Positions 10,701 through 18,508 of a stretch of 20,000 nucleotides of DNA are shown here, in pieces; position 1 is the first letter of the stretch; each line of letters begins with the position of its first letter. The translations under genes and the position numbers were made by a program. Source of the stretch: Chrysomallon squamiferum. Its lineage: Eukaryota > Mollusca > Gastropoda > Neomphalida > Peltospiridae. The DNA lies in contig CM022670.1 in the NCBI GenBank assembly GCA_012295275.1, positions 12,797,083-12,817,082 on the forward strand, in the 5' to 3' direction. The notes under the pieces are model-generated. The model ran no database searches, had not been told where the DNA came from, and worked only from the letters and a program-made list of their open reading frames with translations.

Positions 10701-13329
10701 TATGTTGTATAAAATATCAAATATTCTCTCTTTAGAACATATATATCTATACCTACATACATATACATATATACACAAAATAAAAATTTACTTATATACA
10801 TGCAATCATGCATACATAGTTAGATGCATACACACACACACACACATATGCACAGTATATATGCAGATACATACATACATATCACAGTCTCTAAAGTTAA
10901 AAAATAAAAATTAAGGAAACATAAAATTATTAACACTATGACGTTAAGTGATTATTTTTGCTTTTTCTAATTAATAACTGCAATCACGGCATGCACAGCC
11001 ATGTTTCTTTGAAAACTCACTCGTCGGCATGTGCCTTGGTGACTAGATTGGTCGGTGTGCCCGTCAACGTTGCAATGCCACCACAGTTGGCACCGTAGCA
11101 TATGCTTAGTGATATAGCCTTGACTAGGTTTTTTGATCGCTCATCCAGTTTGGAAAAGTCAAGAGATGTGGTGAGGCTGTTTGTGTCATTGTCATCAGTC
11201 TCTGCCTGTTCAGCATCATTTCCAGACTGACTGCAGTTAAAAAACGACCATGATGTTTTTATATTTGTAATCTACAAACATGAGGTGACGTAAAGCTGAC
11301 TGTAATATTCAGTTATAAACACACAACATAAAGATATAATCATACACCTGCACACACAGATATATACAACCACATACATAAGCATAAACAGATATATACA
11401 CAACCGTATATACAAACACACACAGATATATACAACCACATATGTAAACACATACATATACATACACAACCACATACATAAACACACATATATATACAAC
11501 CACATACATAAACACACACATATACATACACAACCACATACATAAACACACACAGATATATACACAACCACATACATAAACACACACATATATATACACA
11601 ACCACATACATAAACACACATATATACACAACCACATACAAACACACACATATATATACACAACCACATACATAAACACACACATATATATACACAACCA
11701 CATACATAAACACAGATATATACACAACCACATACATAAACACAGATATATACACAACCACATACATAAACACAGATATATACACAACCACATACACATA
11801 CATAAACACAGATATATACACAACCACATACATAAACACACACAGATATATACACAACCACATACATAAACACACAGATATATAACCACAACCACATACA
11901 TAAACACAGATATATACACAACCACATACATAAACACAGATATATATACAACCACATACATAAACACAGATATATACACAACCACATACATAAACACACA
12001 GATATATACAACCACATACATAAACACAGATATATACACAACCACATACATAAACACACAGATATATACAACCACATACATAAACACAGATATATATACA
12101 CAACCACATACAAAACCACATAAACCACATAAAAACACAGATATATACACAACCACATACATAAACACACACAGATATATACAACCACATACATAAACAT
12201 AGATATATACACAACCACATACATAAACACAGATATATACACAACCACATACATAAACACACACAGATATATACATAAACACAACCACATACATAAACAC
12301 AGATATATATACACAACCACATACATAAACACAGATATATACACAACCACATACATAAACACAGATATATATACAAAACACAGATATATATACATACATA
12401 AACACACACATATATATATACAACCACATACATAAACACACACAGATATATACAACCACATACATAAACACAGATATATATACAACCACATACATAAACA
12501 CACACAGATATATACAACCACATACATAAACACACACATATATATATACACAACCACATACATAAACACAGAGATATACACAACCACATACATAAACACA
12601 TATATATATATATACACAACCACATACATAAACACAGATATATACACAACCACATACATAAACACACAGATATATACAACCACATATATAAACACACACA
12701 TATATATACACAACCACATATATAAACACACACATATATATACACAACCACATACATAAACACACACAGATATATACAACCACATACATAAACACACACA
12801 GATATACAACCACATACATAAACACACACATATATATATACACAACCACATACATAAACACACAGATATACACAACCACATACATAAACACACATATATA
12901 TATACACAACCACATACATAAACACAGATATATACACAACCACATACATAAACACACATATATATATACACAACCACATACATAAACACACACAGATATA
13001 TACAACCACATATATAAACACACACATATATATACACAACCACATATATAAACACACACATATATATACACAACCACATACATAAACACACACAGATATA
13101 TATATATACACAACCACATACATAAACACACATGGATACACACACAGAATAATATTTCAGAACAGAACCTGACAGTAACTTGTAATTCAACTTCTTCAAC
13201 ACAAGAAGACAAGTTGTTGCACTGCTCTGAATCCTCCATAAGGGCTGAAACAAGATTGAACAAACAGAAGAGTTATCAAATCAGTTCCCAGACACTGTGA
13301 CATTCTGATCAAAATAATATCTGTGTGTT

Positions 13330-13382
<53 letters not shown>

Positions 13383-14069
13383 TTGAGAGAGAGAGAATAA
13401 GTATGTGTTATAAAAATGTGTGTGTGTGTGTGTGTGTTATTTGTGTGATTTGGTTATTAATTTTTTACCCTTATGTGATTTTGATTAGTATCCTAATAAT
13501 ATTGATAATAATAATTATGATGATGATGATAAGCCCAATTCCAATAAACTGAGAAGAAGAATAAAATAAAATAAAATATGTGTGTGTGTGTATGTAAATG
13601 CCATGAAAACATTTTTTCTCTGTATATATATATATATTCAAAGCATCCATTTATTTTTTTATTATTCAAGGAACATAGAATAATGCTGTAAATTAAAAAA
13701 ATATCTATATATGAAAATAATAATAAGAAGAATATCTGAAGTTACTACTGTTTTTATTTGCTATGTAGTACCGAACCACTATTAACGGTATAATAATTGA
13801 CTTGTACTCTCTTTGTCGTCAACGTTGCTGACTTGTCGTTCTATCGTGAAGAGTCGATCTAGCAGCGCTCTTGCGATTGGAAGCATCATGGTGGTGGCGG
13901 CTGTGTTACTAATCCACATCGACATAAAGGCCGTTCCGAACAAGAACGAGAAGAGAAATCTATGCAAACAAATCCACCACAGACTGAGTCAACAATCTCA
14001 GTTATTTTCTTTTATATTTTTATTAAAAAATTTTTTTTTTTTTTTTTTTTTTTGATTAATTTCGGTTGG

Positions 14070-14127
<58 letters not shown>

Positions 14128-14741
14128 GTTATATACGCGAATACAAAATGGAGATAATAAAAATCAAATATGAATAAGACTTGTATGTAAAATTAATTTT
14201 GCATATTATTATAATACATCACCACACCTTCTAGAACTAACTCCAAAAAACATCAGAAGTCTAAGAGCAAATCGTTTGTGTATGTTACATTTTTCAATGG
14301 CAATAGCTATAATCATTCCTCCAATCAGCAAAAAGTCTATATCCTGAAGCAAATAAATAAATAAATAAAGACATAAATTCATGTAGAAAGAAACACAACG
14401 ATCATATAATGAAATAAACAGAAATACATAAACATCTTAACAAATACAAAAAAAATAAAAAATAAATACAAGTCATACAGGAACAAAGACATTAACGTGT
14501 CCAACTCTCTAACAGATTAATACTGGTTTCCATTAGCCCCTCCTTACCCACCTTGAAGTAATGTTTAGACAGCGCTTTAGACGGAGCCACGCCAAGCACG
14601 GGAAATATCACGATAGGTAACAGAGCGGTGACTGCAAGTGGAATCGCCTCTGTGATCCAGTATATGCACATCAAGAACAAACCGTAAGCACATTTTGATT
14701 CCTGGAAAATATGCAATCAAAATAACTTTGTTTGATGTTAC

Positions 14742-14839
<98 letters not shown>

Positions 14840-15203
14840 AATAAACGATAATATTTAAGATTCGTAATAAACAATAATAACAAAAACTGAACAGTAAAAC
14901 TTCAGAGTTTATAATTAATTATTTATCTGAACAGTATTCGCTATTCGTTTAGTGAGACGATTATAAAAAAAAAAAAAAAAAAAATTCGATCATTTACCTT
15001 TTTATATTATACTACGACCTTGCAAATCAACATGTTAAACAACTATGTAAATTATTTGTCCTGTTGATGTTTTAACTTATATTGCGCTATTGTCAGTAAC
15101 AACTTACCTTCGTTGTGCCTGGCAGAGCGAGTGGCAATAGAATTATAGGCGAAAAAATAATCACCAGTGTCTTCCACGATTCCTTCAAGAACTGTAGTGC
15201 CAT
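5797..15203 (-). CDS. SLC13-family sodium-coupled carboxylate/sulfate transporter, gene A (complete, 14 coding exons)
   Basis: Joined coding sequence: 15203-15108, 14701-14552, 14343-14228, 13959-13808, 13244-13169, 11230-11021, 10626-10507, 10209-10114, 9443-9339, 9049-8955, 8555-8443, 7300-7139, 6463-6326, 5943-5797; 1776 nt, 591 residues. All introns are GT-AG and the frame closes. SLC13 proteins are multi-pass plasma-membrane symporters that move citrate, succinate or sulfate with Na+. Family marks seen: WISNT with the first Na+-site SNT at about 138-140, an acidic cytoplasmic loop at about 150-230, GGIATLTGT at about 247-255, LGPMS before the next membrane block, PWGIILLLGGGFALA, the second SNT at about 482-484, MLPVATPPNAVV, and NTWG near the C terminus followed by sequons NHT and NST. 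Length and block order match vertebrate NaDC1/NaCT. Exon 4/5, 5/6 and 10/11 junctions have alternatives. The substrate cannot be assigned: the loop reads TGTPTN, neither the TGTGPN/TGTAPN of carboxylate carriers nor exactly the TGTSTN of sulfate carriers. Confidence 0.93.
6326..6463 (-). CDS. Gene A exon 13 (SLC13 signature MLPVATPPNAVV)
   Basis: 46 codons, phase 0 at both ends, acceptor CATTCAG, donor ATG|GTGGGT. Contains MDIHPLYFMLPAGL, ASFAYMLPVATPPNAVVF and SYGDVRVIDM. This covers the Na+/dicarboxylate-sulfate symporter signature, except that the usual Phe before MLP is Tyr here. The exon in gene B has identical length and phase. Confidence 0.95.
6715..7008. repeat. (ACT)n compound trinucleotide repeat in intron 12
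   Basis: About 290 bp of imperfect ACT/ATT/ACC/GCT triplets with purer (CTA)n cores at 6845-6872 and 6940-6989. Open frames on both strands here translate as runs of Thr or Val and are not genes. Confidence 0.93.
7139..7300 (-). CDS. Gene A exon 12 (second Na+-site motif ASNT)
   Basis: 54 codons, phase 0 at both ends, acceptor TTTTTTCAG, donor CTA|GTAAGAG. Reads from ISHLTELIANKL to VLMICTVTEVASNTVIV and SLFMPIVSEL. The SNT here mirrors the one in exon 4, as expected from the inverted-repeat fold. Human NaCT has SNV at this spot (ECTSNVATTT), so gene A keeps Thr at the third position but replaces the following ATTT by VIVS. Confidence 0.93.
7304..7782. repeat. (TTAAA)n/(TAAAA)n pentanucleotide satellite in intron 11
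   Basis: Nearly 480 bp built of TTAAA, TAAAA and TAAA units, almost free of G and C. A segment beginning with AAATCAAAGTAAAGAAAA at about 7404 recurs at about 7543 (offset 139), with the same AGAAAGAAAAAA and AATAAAATAAAATAAATTAA motifs after it. It starts right at the poly-T tract of the exon 12 acceptor. Confidence 0.93.
7891..7926. repeat. (GT)18, intron 11
   Basis: Pure 36-bp GT tract preceded by GCATGCAT. Confidence 0.95.
8151..8285. repeat. (GT)n with interruptions, intron 11
   Basis: 135 bp of GT repeat interrupted by AT, TT and CA dinucleotides. A pure (GT)n block closes it at about 8241-8285. It lies 158 nt downstream of exon 11 in the transcript. Confidence 0.95.
8443..8555 (-). 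CDS. Gene A exon 11 (PWGIILLLGGGFALA block)
   Basis: Contains WSDINSSLPWGIILLLGGG and FALAEACQ, then donor CAG|GTAATT in phase 0. PWG(I/V)(I/V)LLLGGGFALA is among the most conserved stretches of SLC13 proteins. Two acceptors keep frame: GACTCAG|GT (start 8555, chosen) and TTTAAAG|AC (start 8561, two residues longer). Confidence 0.92.
8628..8868. repeat. (ATT)n imperfect trinucleotide repeat, intron 10
   Basis: About 240 bp of TTA/ATT triplets with scattered ACT, GTT and ATC variants. It occupies most of the intron between exons 10 and 11. Confidence 0.92.
8955..9049 (-). CDS. Gene A exon 10 (YITDAVPAVLVALGLFIFP)
   Basis: Acceptor TTATTGCAG, directly after TTC/ATT trinucleotide repeats. It reads YITDAVPAVLVALGLFIFPK then KWPRQLYFKKK, phase 1 at AAAAAG|GTATAAC. 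It corresponds to KYVSDATVAIFVATLLFIVP of human NaCT, followed by a basic cytoplasmic linker. Confidence 0.9.
9053..9177. repeat. Compound trinucleotide repeats abutting the exon 10 acceptor
   Basis: AAT, AAG, GAT and AAC triplet blocks in sequence, beginning three bases from the GCAG acceptor of exon 10 (exon edge 9049). On the coding strand they form a T-rich tract of TTC and ATT triplets leading into the splice site. Confidence 0.9.
9270..9320. repeat. (GTT)n short trinucleotide repeat, intron 9
   Basis: ATT then GTT triplets ending about 20 nt from the exon 9 donor at 9338. Confidence 0.85.
9339..9443 (-). CDS. Gene A exon 9 (SFSEYVVV...PGFIPG)
   Basis: Acceptor CTGCTGCTAG|T restores the Ser of LGPMS. 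It reads FSEYVVVIHLICLILLWLMR then NPGFIPGYGQLFLE, ending GG|GTAAGT in phase 2. Equivalent to SFAEINVLICFFLLVILWFS and RDPGFMPGW of human NaCT. A second AG (TTTTTCAG|AG) lies 8 nt inside and would break the frame. Confidence 0.9.
9530..10030. repeat. Scattered (AGT)n triplet repeats, intron 8
   Basis: Blocks of GTA/AGT triplets at about 9540-9565, 9860-9940 and 9960-10025, separated by AT-rich unique DNA (about 9570-9855) in which I see no gene or motif. Confidence 0.85.
10114..10209 (-). CDS. Gene A exon 8 (charged linker ending EKLGPM)
   Basis: Acceptor GTTACTGTAG completes Arg, then ATFSCRRNKKERSNVEIMGL and VRKEHEKLGPM, ending ATGAG|GTAAAG in phase 2. The length of this cytoplasmic linker matches human NaCT within one residue, and (E/Y)xKLGPMS is a family landmark. 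A second possible acceptor (CGAAG|G) would drop six residues; I prefer the upstream one for length. Confidence 0.85.
10210..10400. repeat. AAT/GAT triplet repeats and GT-rich tract in intron 7, abutting the exon 8 acceptor
   Basis: AAT, AGT and GAT triplets start directly after the exon 8 acceptor (exon edge 10209) and are followed by a T/G-rich stretch to about 10400. On the coding strand this supplies the pyrimidine tract of that acceptor. Confidence 0.85.
10507..10626 (-). CDS. Gene A exon 7 (FLSW...VWFWLQ membrane block)
   Basis: Acceptor AAATTGCAG directly follows an (ATT)n microsatellite. Reads LANGNSGITFLSWMVFTVPI then SLISLFFVWFWLQIVFLGP, phase 2 at AAG|GTAGAG. It aligns with VNFASWFAFAFPNMLVMLLF and AWLWLQF of human NaCT. 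Confidence 0.9.
10637..10698. repeat. (TAA)20 repeat abutting the exon 7 acceptor
   Basis: Pure 62-bp TAA tract on plus, (TTA) on the coding strand, ending about 10 nt from the exon 7 edge at 10626. Confidence 0.96.
11021..11230 (-). CDS. Gene A exon 6 (loop end plus GGIATLTGT substrate-site block)
   Basis: Acceptor CTGCAG|T, or CTGCAGTCAG 4 nt later. It begins QSGNDAEQAETDDNDTNSLT, an acidic loop, and continues through KLDERSKNLVKAISLSICYG to CGGIATLTGTPTNLV and KAHADE, ending in phase 2 at GA|GTGAGT. Human NaCT has KRLCKAMTLCICYAASIGGT followed by ATLTGTGPN at this place. The Gly-Thr run lines the first half of the substrate site in the family. Confidence 0.92.
11343..13140. repeat. Minisatellite array in intron 5 of gene A, about 30-bp AC/AT unit
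   Basis: About 1.8 kb of head-to-tail copies (roughly 60) of a unit close to AACCACATACATAAACACAG followed by ATATATACAC. Units differ mainly in the spacer, which is either (AC)nAGATATATAC or (AC)nATATATATAC, in unit length (about 26-36 bp) and in single bases. Degeneracy rises at the 11343-11470 end, and an irregular stretch with truncated ACCACATA(A/C)A copies sits near 12108-12135. All three minus-strand frames are free of stops across almost the whole array because the unit lacks TTA, CTA and TCA on the plus strand. It fills most of the intron between exons 5 and 6. Confidence 0.95.
13169..13244 (-). CDS. Gene A exon 5 (small acidic-loop exon)
   Basis: After the good acceptor TTGTTTCAG the phase-1 frame reads LMEDSEQCNNLSSCVEEVEL, a very acidic stretch that fits the variable cytoplasmic loop of SLC13 carriers. 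Two donors work: CAG|GTTCTG (end 13169, used here) or CAA|GTTACT (end 13180). Each pairs in frame with one of two tandem acceptors of exon 6. This exon has no strong homology of its own and is supported by phase, acceptor quality and position. If its donors are not used, the frame runs on into the minisatellite of intron 5. Confidence 0.68.
13335..13438. repeat. (GT)23 and (TG)11 tracts, intron 4
   Basis: GT tract at 13335-13380, a short GA block at 13386-13396, then a second TG tract at 13417-13438. The rest of intron 4 (to 13807) is AT-rich with small GAT and AAT blocks and no recognisable gene. Confidence 0.94.
13808..13959 (-). CDS. Gene A exon 4 (first Na+-site motif WISNT; start of cytoplasmic loop)
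   Basis: After acceptor TTTGCATAG it completes an Arg codon and reads FLFSFLFGTAFMSMWISNT, then AATTMMLPIARALLDRLFTI and a polar stretch. SNT is the re-entrant-hairpin motif that binds sodium and substrate in VcINDY and human NaCT. The 5' edge is secure. The 3' edge is not: I place it at GAGA|GTACAA (phase 1, needed by exon 5), but ACAA|GTCAAT at 13802 also fits phase and neither donor is strong. Read through, the frame stops a few codons later (TAA near 13784). Confidence 0.85.
14031..14128. repeat. Poly-T run plus (ATT)18, intron 3
   Basis: T23 at 14031-14053 and pure (TTA)n at 14073-14128, between exons 4 and 3. Confidence 0.95.
14228..14343 (-). CDS. Gene A exon 3 (GGMIIAIAIE...HKRFALR block)
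   Basis: Starts after acceptor GCTTCAG and reads DIDFLLIGGMIIAIAIEKCN, then IHKRFALRLLMFFGVSSR. It ends in phase 2 (AG|GTGTGG). It matches the SLC13 segment LFLGG-(L/M)-x-A-x-A-x-E-x-x-N-x-HKR-(I/F)-ALR. This is the scaffold region just before the first Na+-binding hairpin. Confidence 0.92.
14552..14701 (-). CDS. Gene A exon 2 (second membrane block, YWITEAIPLAVTALLP)
   Basis: 50 codons, phase 0 at both ends, after acceptor ATTTTCCAG and before donor AAG|GTGGGT. Contains CIYWITEAIPLAVTALLPIV, the strongly conserved SLC13 block near residues 45-65. A competing donor GTAAGG lies 5 nt further downstream but would break frame with exon 3. A 95-bp (CT)n tract on this strand lies about 40 nt upstream of the acceptor. 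Confidence 0.93.
14744..14838. repeat. (GA)47 tract in intron 1 of gene A
   Basis: Uninterrupted 95-bp GA repeat on plus, CT on the coding strand, about 40 nt upstream of the exon 2 acceptor at 14702. This is a long pyrimidine tract near the branch-point region. Confidence 0.96.
15108..15203 (-). CDS. Gene A exon 1 (start codon, N-terminal membrane segment)
   Basis: 32 codons beginning MALQFLKESWKTLVIIFSPI and ending LPGTTK, then the donor GTAAGTT (phase 0). The ATG sits in a good start context (G at -3, G at +4). It is the first in-frame ATG after an in-frame TAA near 15340. The pattern of a short basic lead followed by a hydrophobic stretch with S/T-P and LLPL is the usual SLC13 N terminus, about four residues shorter than human NaCT. 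Confidence 0.88.
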
Positions 15204-15336
15204 GACTTTCAAAAATACGGAAAAGTGCGAGTTATTCAGCAAAGAAACTTTTCTTTGAAATATGCTCGTTACTAAGCAGAATTTAGTGTTTCCTTGGGAA
15301 ATCAGCTCATAACTTCCGTGTAAAAACCCACATGTT

Positions 15337-15344
15337 TATTTATA
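15337..15344 (-). promoter_or_regulatory. TATA-like element upstream of gene A
   Basis: TATAAATA on the minus strand, 134 nt before the gene A ATG. A start site about 30 nt downstream would give a 5' untranslated region near 100 nt. The match is exact, but such octamers are common in AT-rich DNA. Support comes from its position and from the (GA)n tract 20 nt further upstream. Confidence 0.35.
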
Positions 15345-15360
15345 ATTAAGTGAATCATTC

Positions 15361-15364
<4 letters not shown>

Positions 15365-15418
<54 letters not shown>
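15365..15418. repeat. (CT)27 / (GA)27 dinucleotide tract at the gene A promoter
   Basis: Uninterrupted 54-bp TC repeat on the plus strand; GAGAGA on the coding strand of gene A. It ends 20 nt upstream of the TATA-like element. GA tracts of this kind can act as GAGA-factor sites or form H-DNA; a role here is conjecture. Confidence 0.95.
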
Positions 15419-15419
<1 letters not shown>

Positions 15420-15421
<2 letters not shown>

Positions 15422-15679
15422 GAATCATTATTGAAAAAATAATTATATATTTCCACAAAATAATTTGTCAACAGGTTTCCCTGCCTTTCATTTGTTACTG
15501 CCGCAGAAACATTCCATCGACTGCATTAAGCTTCCACATAAATATAAATGTATCGGGCGAATCCATGATTCAAAAAAAAGGGTAGGGAGACTTCGTTGAC
15601 GCGAAATTTTAAGACCAGGAACCTTCATGCATTACAAAACTAAATTAAAACTGATCTTCATAAAAATACAGTAACACAA

Positions 15680-15756
<77 letters not shown>

Positions 15757-16226
15757 TAATAATAATAATAAATTAATAATAATAATAATAATTAATAATA
15801 AGAATAATAATAATAATAAATTCATTCATTCATTCATTCATTCATTAATAAAAATAATAATATAAAAAAATAAAAGAAAGAAAGAAAGAGAAAACGACAC
15901 AGAGGTGAAAAGGGCACTGAGACCCGCCTGCGAGTGTTCAGCTTGTGACATGGTGCAGTTTCCAAGCTGAAGAGGCATGTCAGATATGCTGTTGTTACTG
16001 TGTTGTAGACAGGCTGATTTACAAAACACACTTCTGCTCGTTTAAAATCGACAAATCCACAAATCACTTAGTACTCTTCAGCTGTCACTGTTGAGCGGCT
16101 TATTTCATTGGTGTGTCATAGCTGTTGTAATTATCAGCTTTACTAGGAGAAAATGAAAAGTGTATGAATACAGTTTAGATGACTCTTTCAAGTCTGAATC
16201 GTAGATCAAATTTAAAATGCAAAGAA

Positions 16227-16264
<38 letters not shown>

Positions 16265-16323
16265 TCAGAATTTTCTTTTAATATTAAAAGAAATATGATA
16301 CATTTGTAAATAATGTGTGTGTA

Positions 16324-16362
<39 letters not shown>

Positions 16363-17157
16363 ACAAAACAAGTAATAATAATAATAATAATATGAAATAA
16401 ATATATAAATAAGAAAAAAAAAAATTAAATCGCGTTCCCCAAAAATCCATTTAACAATAAGAAAGAAAGGAAAGAAAGAAAAGAGAAAATGATACACAAC
16501 TTACTGCACAGTGAAAAACAAGTTCATTAACAGTTATAACGCAACACAATAAAACGATGTTAAACAGCTGTTCTGTTTGATGCTAACTTTTATGTAATAA
16601 TCAACGTACAAAACGGTTGACTGTTGCTTTTAATCCCGTTCCATTCGTGAAGCTCGTGGTGGCAAAGTTTTGATTACTCATTAATTTGTGTTTCCTGTCC
16701 GACTCAACTGACTTTTGTTTACACTCGGGCATCTGATGATACAGTCATACAAAACTTAACATAAATATATATATATATATATAACAAGATGGCAGATGCA
16801 CAATAACGTACATAATAATAAAAATACACACACAACGTATCAATGTATCAGACAGTGGATTTCAAAAAAAAAAAAAAAAAAAATATCACGATTAAATTAC
16901 AGAAAATAGATGTCGTGTCGGTATAGCATAAATGGAGTCCAGTTGTTAATGCCTTTTTTTTTTTTTTTTTTTTGTTAATATTTGATAAAATATACATATA
17001 CCGTCTGCTTTGAAAACAGTTAAACTGTAAGATTTAGGAATGACTGTGGACTTTCTTTGGGTGTAGGATACAGATATAAGTATCTACTGATATATAATAA
17101 TTGAACATCATACAACTAACGTCATACCTTGTAAGGTCTGTTGTTGTTTTTTTTTTT

Positions 17158-17199
<42 letters not shown>

Positions 17200-18235
17200 A
17201 AATTTATAATATCAAAAGTTCAGCTCAGATAATGAACATATTTAAACTTATACATTTAACCGCTTTGAACAAACACAGATTACAGGTGAGAGAATGTATA
17301 TATTCCAGCTTGGTAGTGATTATAAAGGGGATTAGTTTTCAGTTGGCATAAACCACGTCTCTGATAAGAATGAGTTGAACTGCTGAGCACAAATTAAAGC
17401 AATTAATACTAATTTCTTAGAAGTGTCAGTTCATCGATAGCGTAGGTTTTTTTCAAGTTTTTTTTAATTTGTATTTTATTTTATATTTTTTAGATAAAGA
17501 GAGTGAGACTTATTATAAGTCGTTTCGCAATTATTTATATACATAAATATAAGTAAAATAAAAAAATAATTGGGTTTTGACCTCGCACGCCCTCTACCAG
17601 GCTAGAAACAAGTGACATCATTTCTTACCCCCCCCGGGCTTTATCCCTGTCATTTGTGGTTTTTTTTTTTATTGTATTGCACTGCAATGTATAGATAAAC
17701 ATAACAGAAATGCACTGCAAAAAAGTAAAGCGAAGAGAAATTAACAAAAACAAACAACAAACACTTAATCTCGTCAGGCGTGTATTTCGAAACCGAATTA
17801 ATCATTAGATAAGTTATTGTTGGTTAGTAACAAACTGACAATATGAAATGAAAGTCTGGATATCCCAGTCATTAGGGAGAGGTTTCACACACTGCAAATA
17901 TCTTTCTTCTTTAAATCCTCTCCGTTTCTTTTTCTGTCTGTATGTCTATGTGTGTCTTCATTCTGGGGTTGTTTTTTTCTCTCTCTCTCTCTCTCTCTTC
18001 CACTTTCTCATCTCTCTCTCTCTCTTTCTGTATTTTCTGTTCCTCTATCATTTTGATCCTCGCTATCTACGTTTTTTTTTGTTTTTTTTTTTTTCATTCT
18101 CTGTCTGTGCCATTTAAATAATACGTTTCCACGCATTCAAGGTGATGTTAAACGAAAACATTTAAATATTGTGTAGTATTTTCTGTTAATATTATTAGTA
18201 CGTTTCAATATAAATGAGTGTTGGTGTTTCGTTGG
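15420..18235. other. Spacer between gene B and gene A
   Basis: About 2.8 kb with no recognised gene. Holds (AAAT)n, (TAA)n and (ATTC)n at about 15679-15854, a GC-richer unique patch at about 15890-16060, (GT)16 at 16229-16261, (AT)14 at 16324-16351, a unique stretch at 16500-16740, A and T runs at 16865-16882 and 16955-16973, a T run of roughly 50 at 17147-17198, and CT/T-rich low complexity at about 17930-18095. The 3' untranslated region of gene B should occupy the 18235 end. More distant promoter elements of gene A may lie toward the 15420 end. Confidence 0.75.
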
Positions 18236-18409
18236 CTACGTGGTCGTGGTCAGAGGAACAGTTGTTAGATTTAGTGGATTTGCAGTTGTCGAACTATGAG
18301 TTGCCCAGGCAGGAAGTTCTTTCAAATTAAAATAGGCTGTACCCCACGTATTGATTGCCATGGTTACCAACACAGTGTTGAATATATTCAAAACGAATCC
18401 GGCTAATGC
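18236..18409 (-). CDS. Gene B last coding exon and stop
   Basis: Acceptor is a run of T then CAG. Reads ALAGFVLNIFNTVLVTMAIN, TWGTAYFNLKELPAWATHSS and TTANPLNLTTVPLTTTT before TAG. The NTWGxAYFxL core matches gene A. The tail is Thr-rich with one sequon (NLT), so the glycosylation position differs from gene A. A plausible AATAAA for this gene lies only at 17673-17668, about 560 nt downstream. Confidence 0.92.
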   Translation of the reverse strand, partial: ALAGFVLNIFNTVLVTMAINTWGTAYFNLKELPAWATHSSTTANPLNLTTVPLTTTT

Positions 18410-18477
18410 CTGAAAAAAAAAAAAAAAAAAAAATTCCTATTAATCTCATTAATTTATTATATCAGTTAAAAAACAAA

Positions 18478-18508
<31 letters not shown>

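Noticed and set aside
11343-13140. CRISPR-like array
   Set aside because: The repeat is continuous, with variable AC/AT spacers that are themselves simple repeat. There are no unique spacers and no cas genes, and the context is an animal intron.
11272-13263. Minus-strand open frames of 610-663 codons
   Set aside because: They are the translation of the AC/AT minisatellite plus exon 5 at one end. All three frames are open for compositional reasons, so they are not a protein gene.
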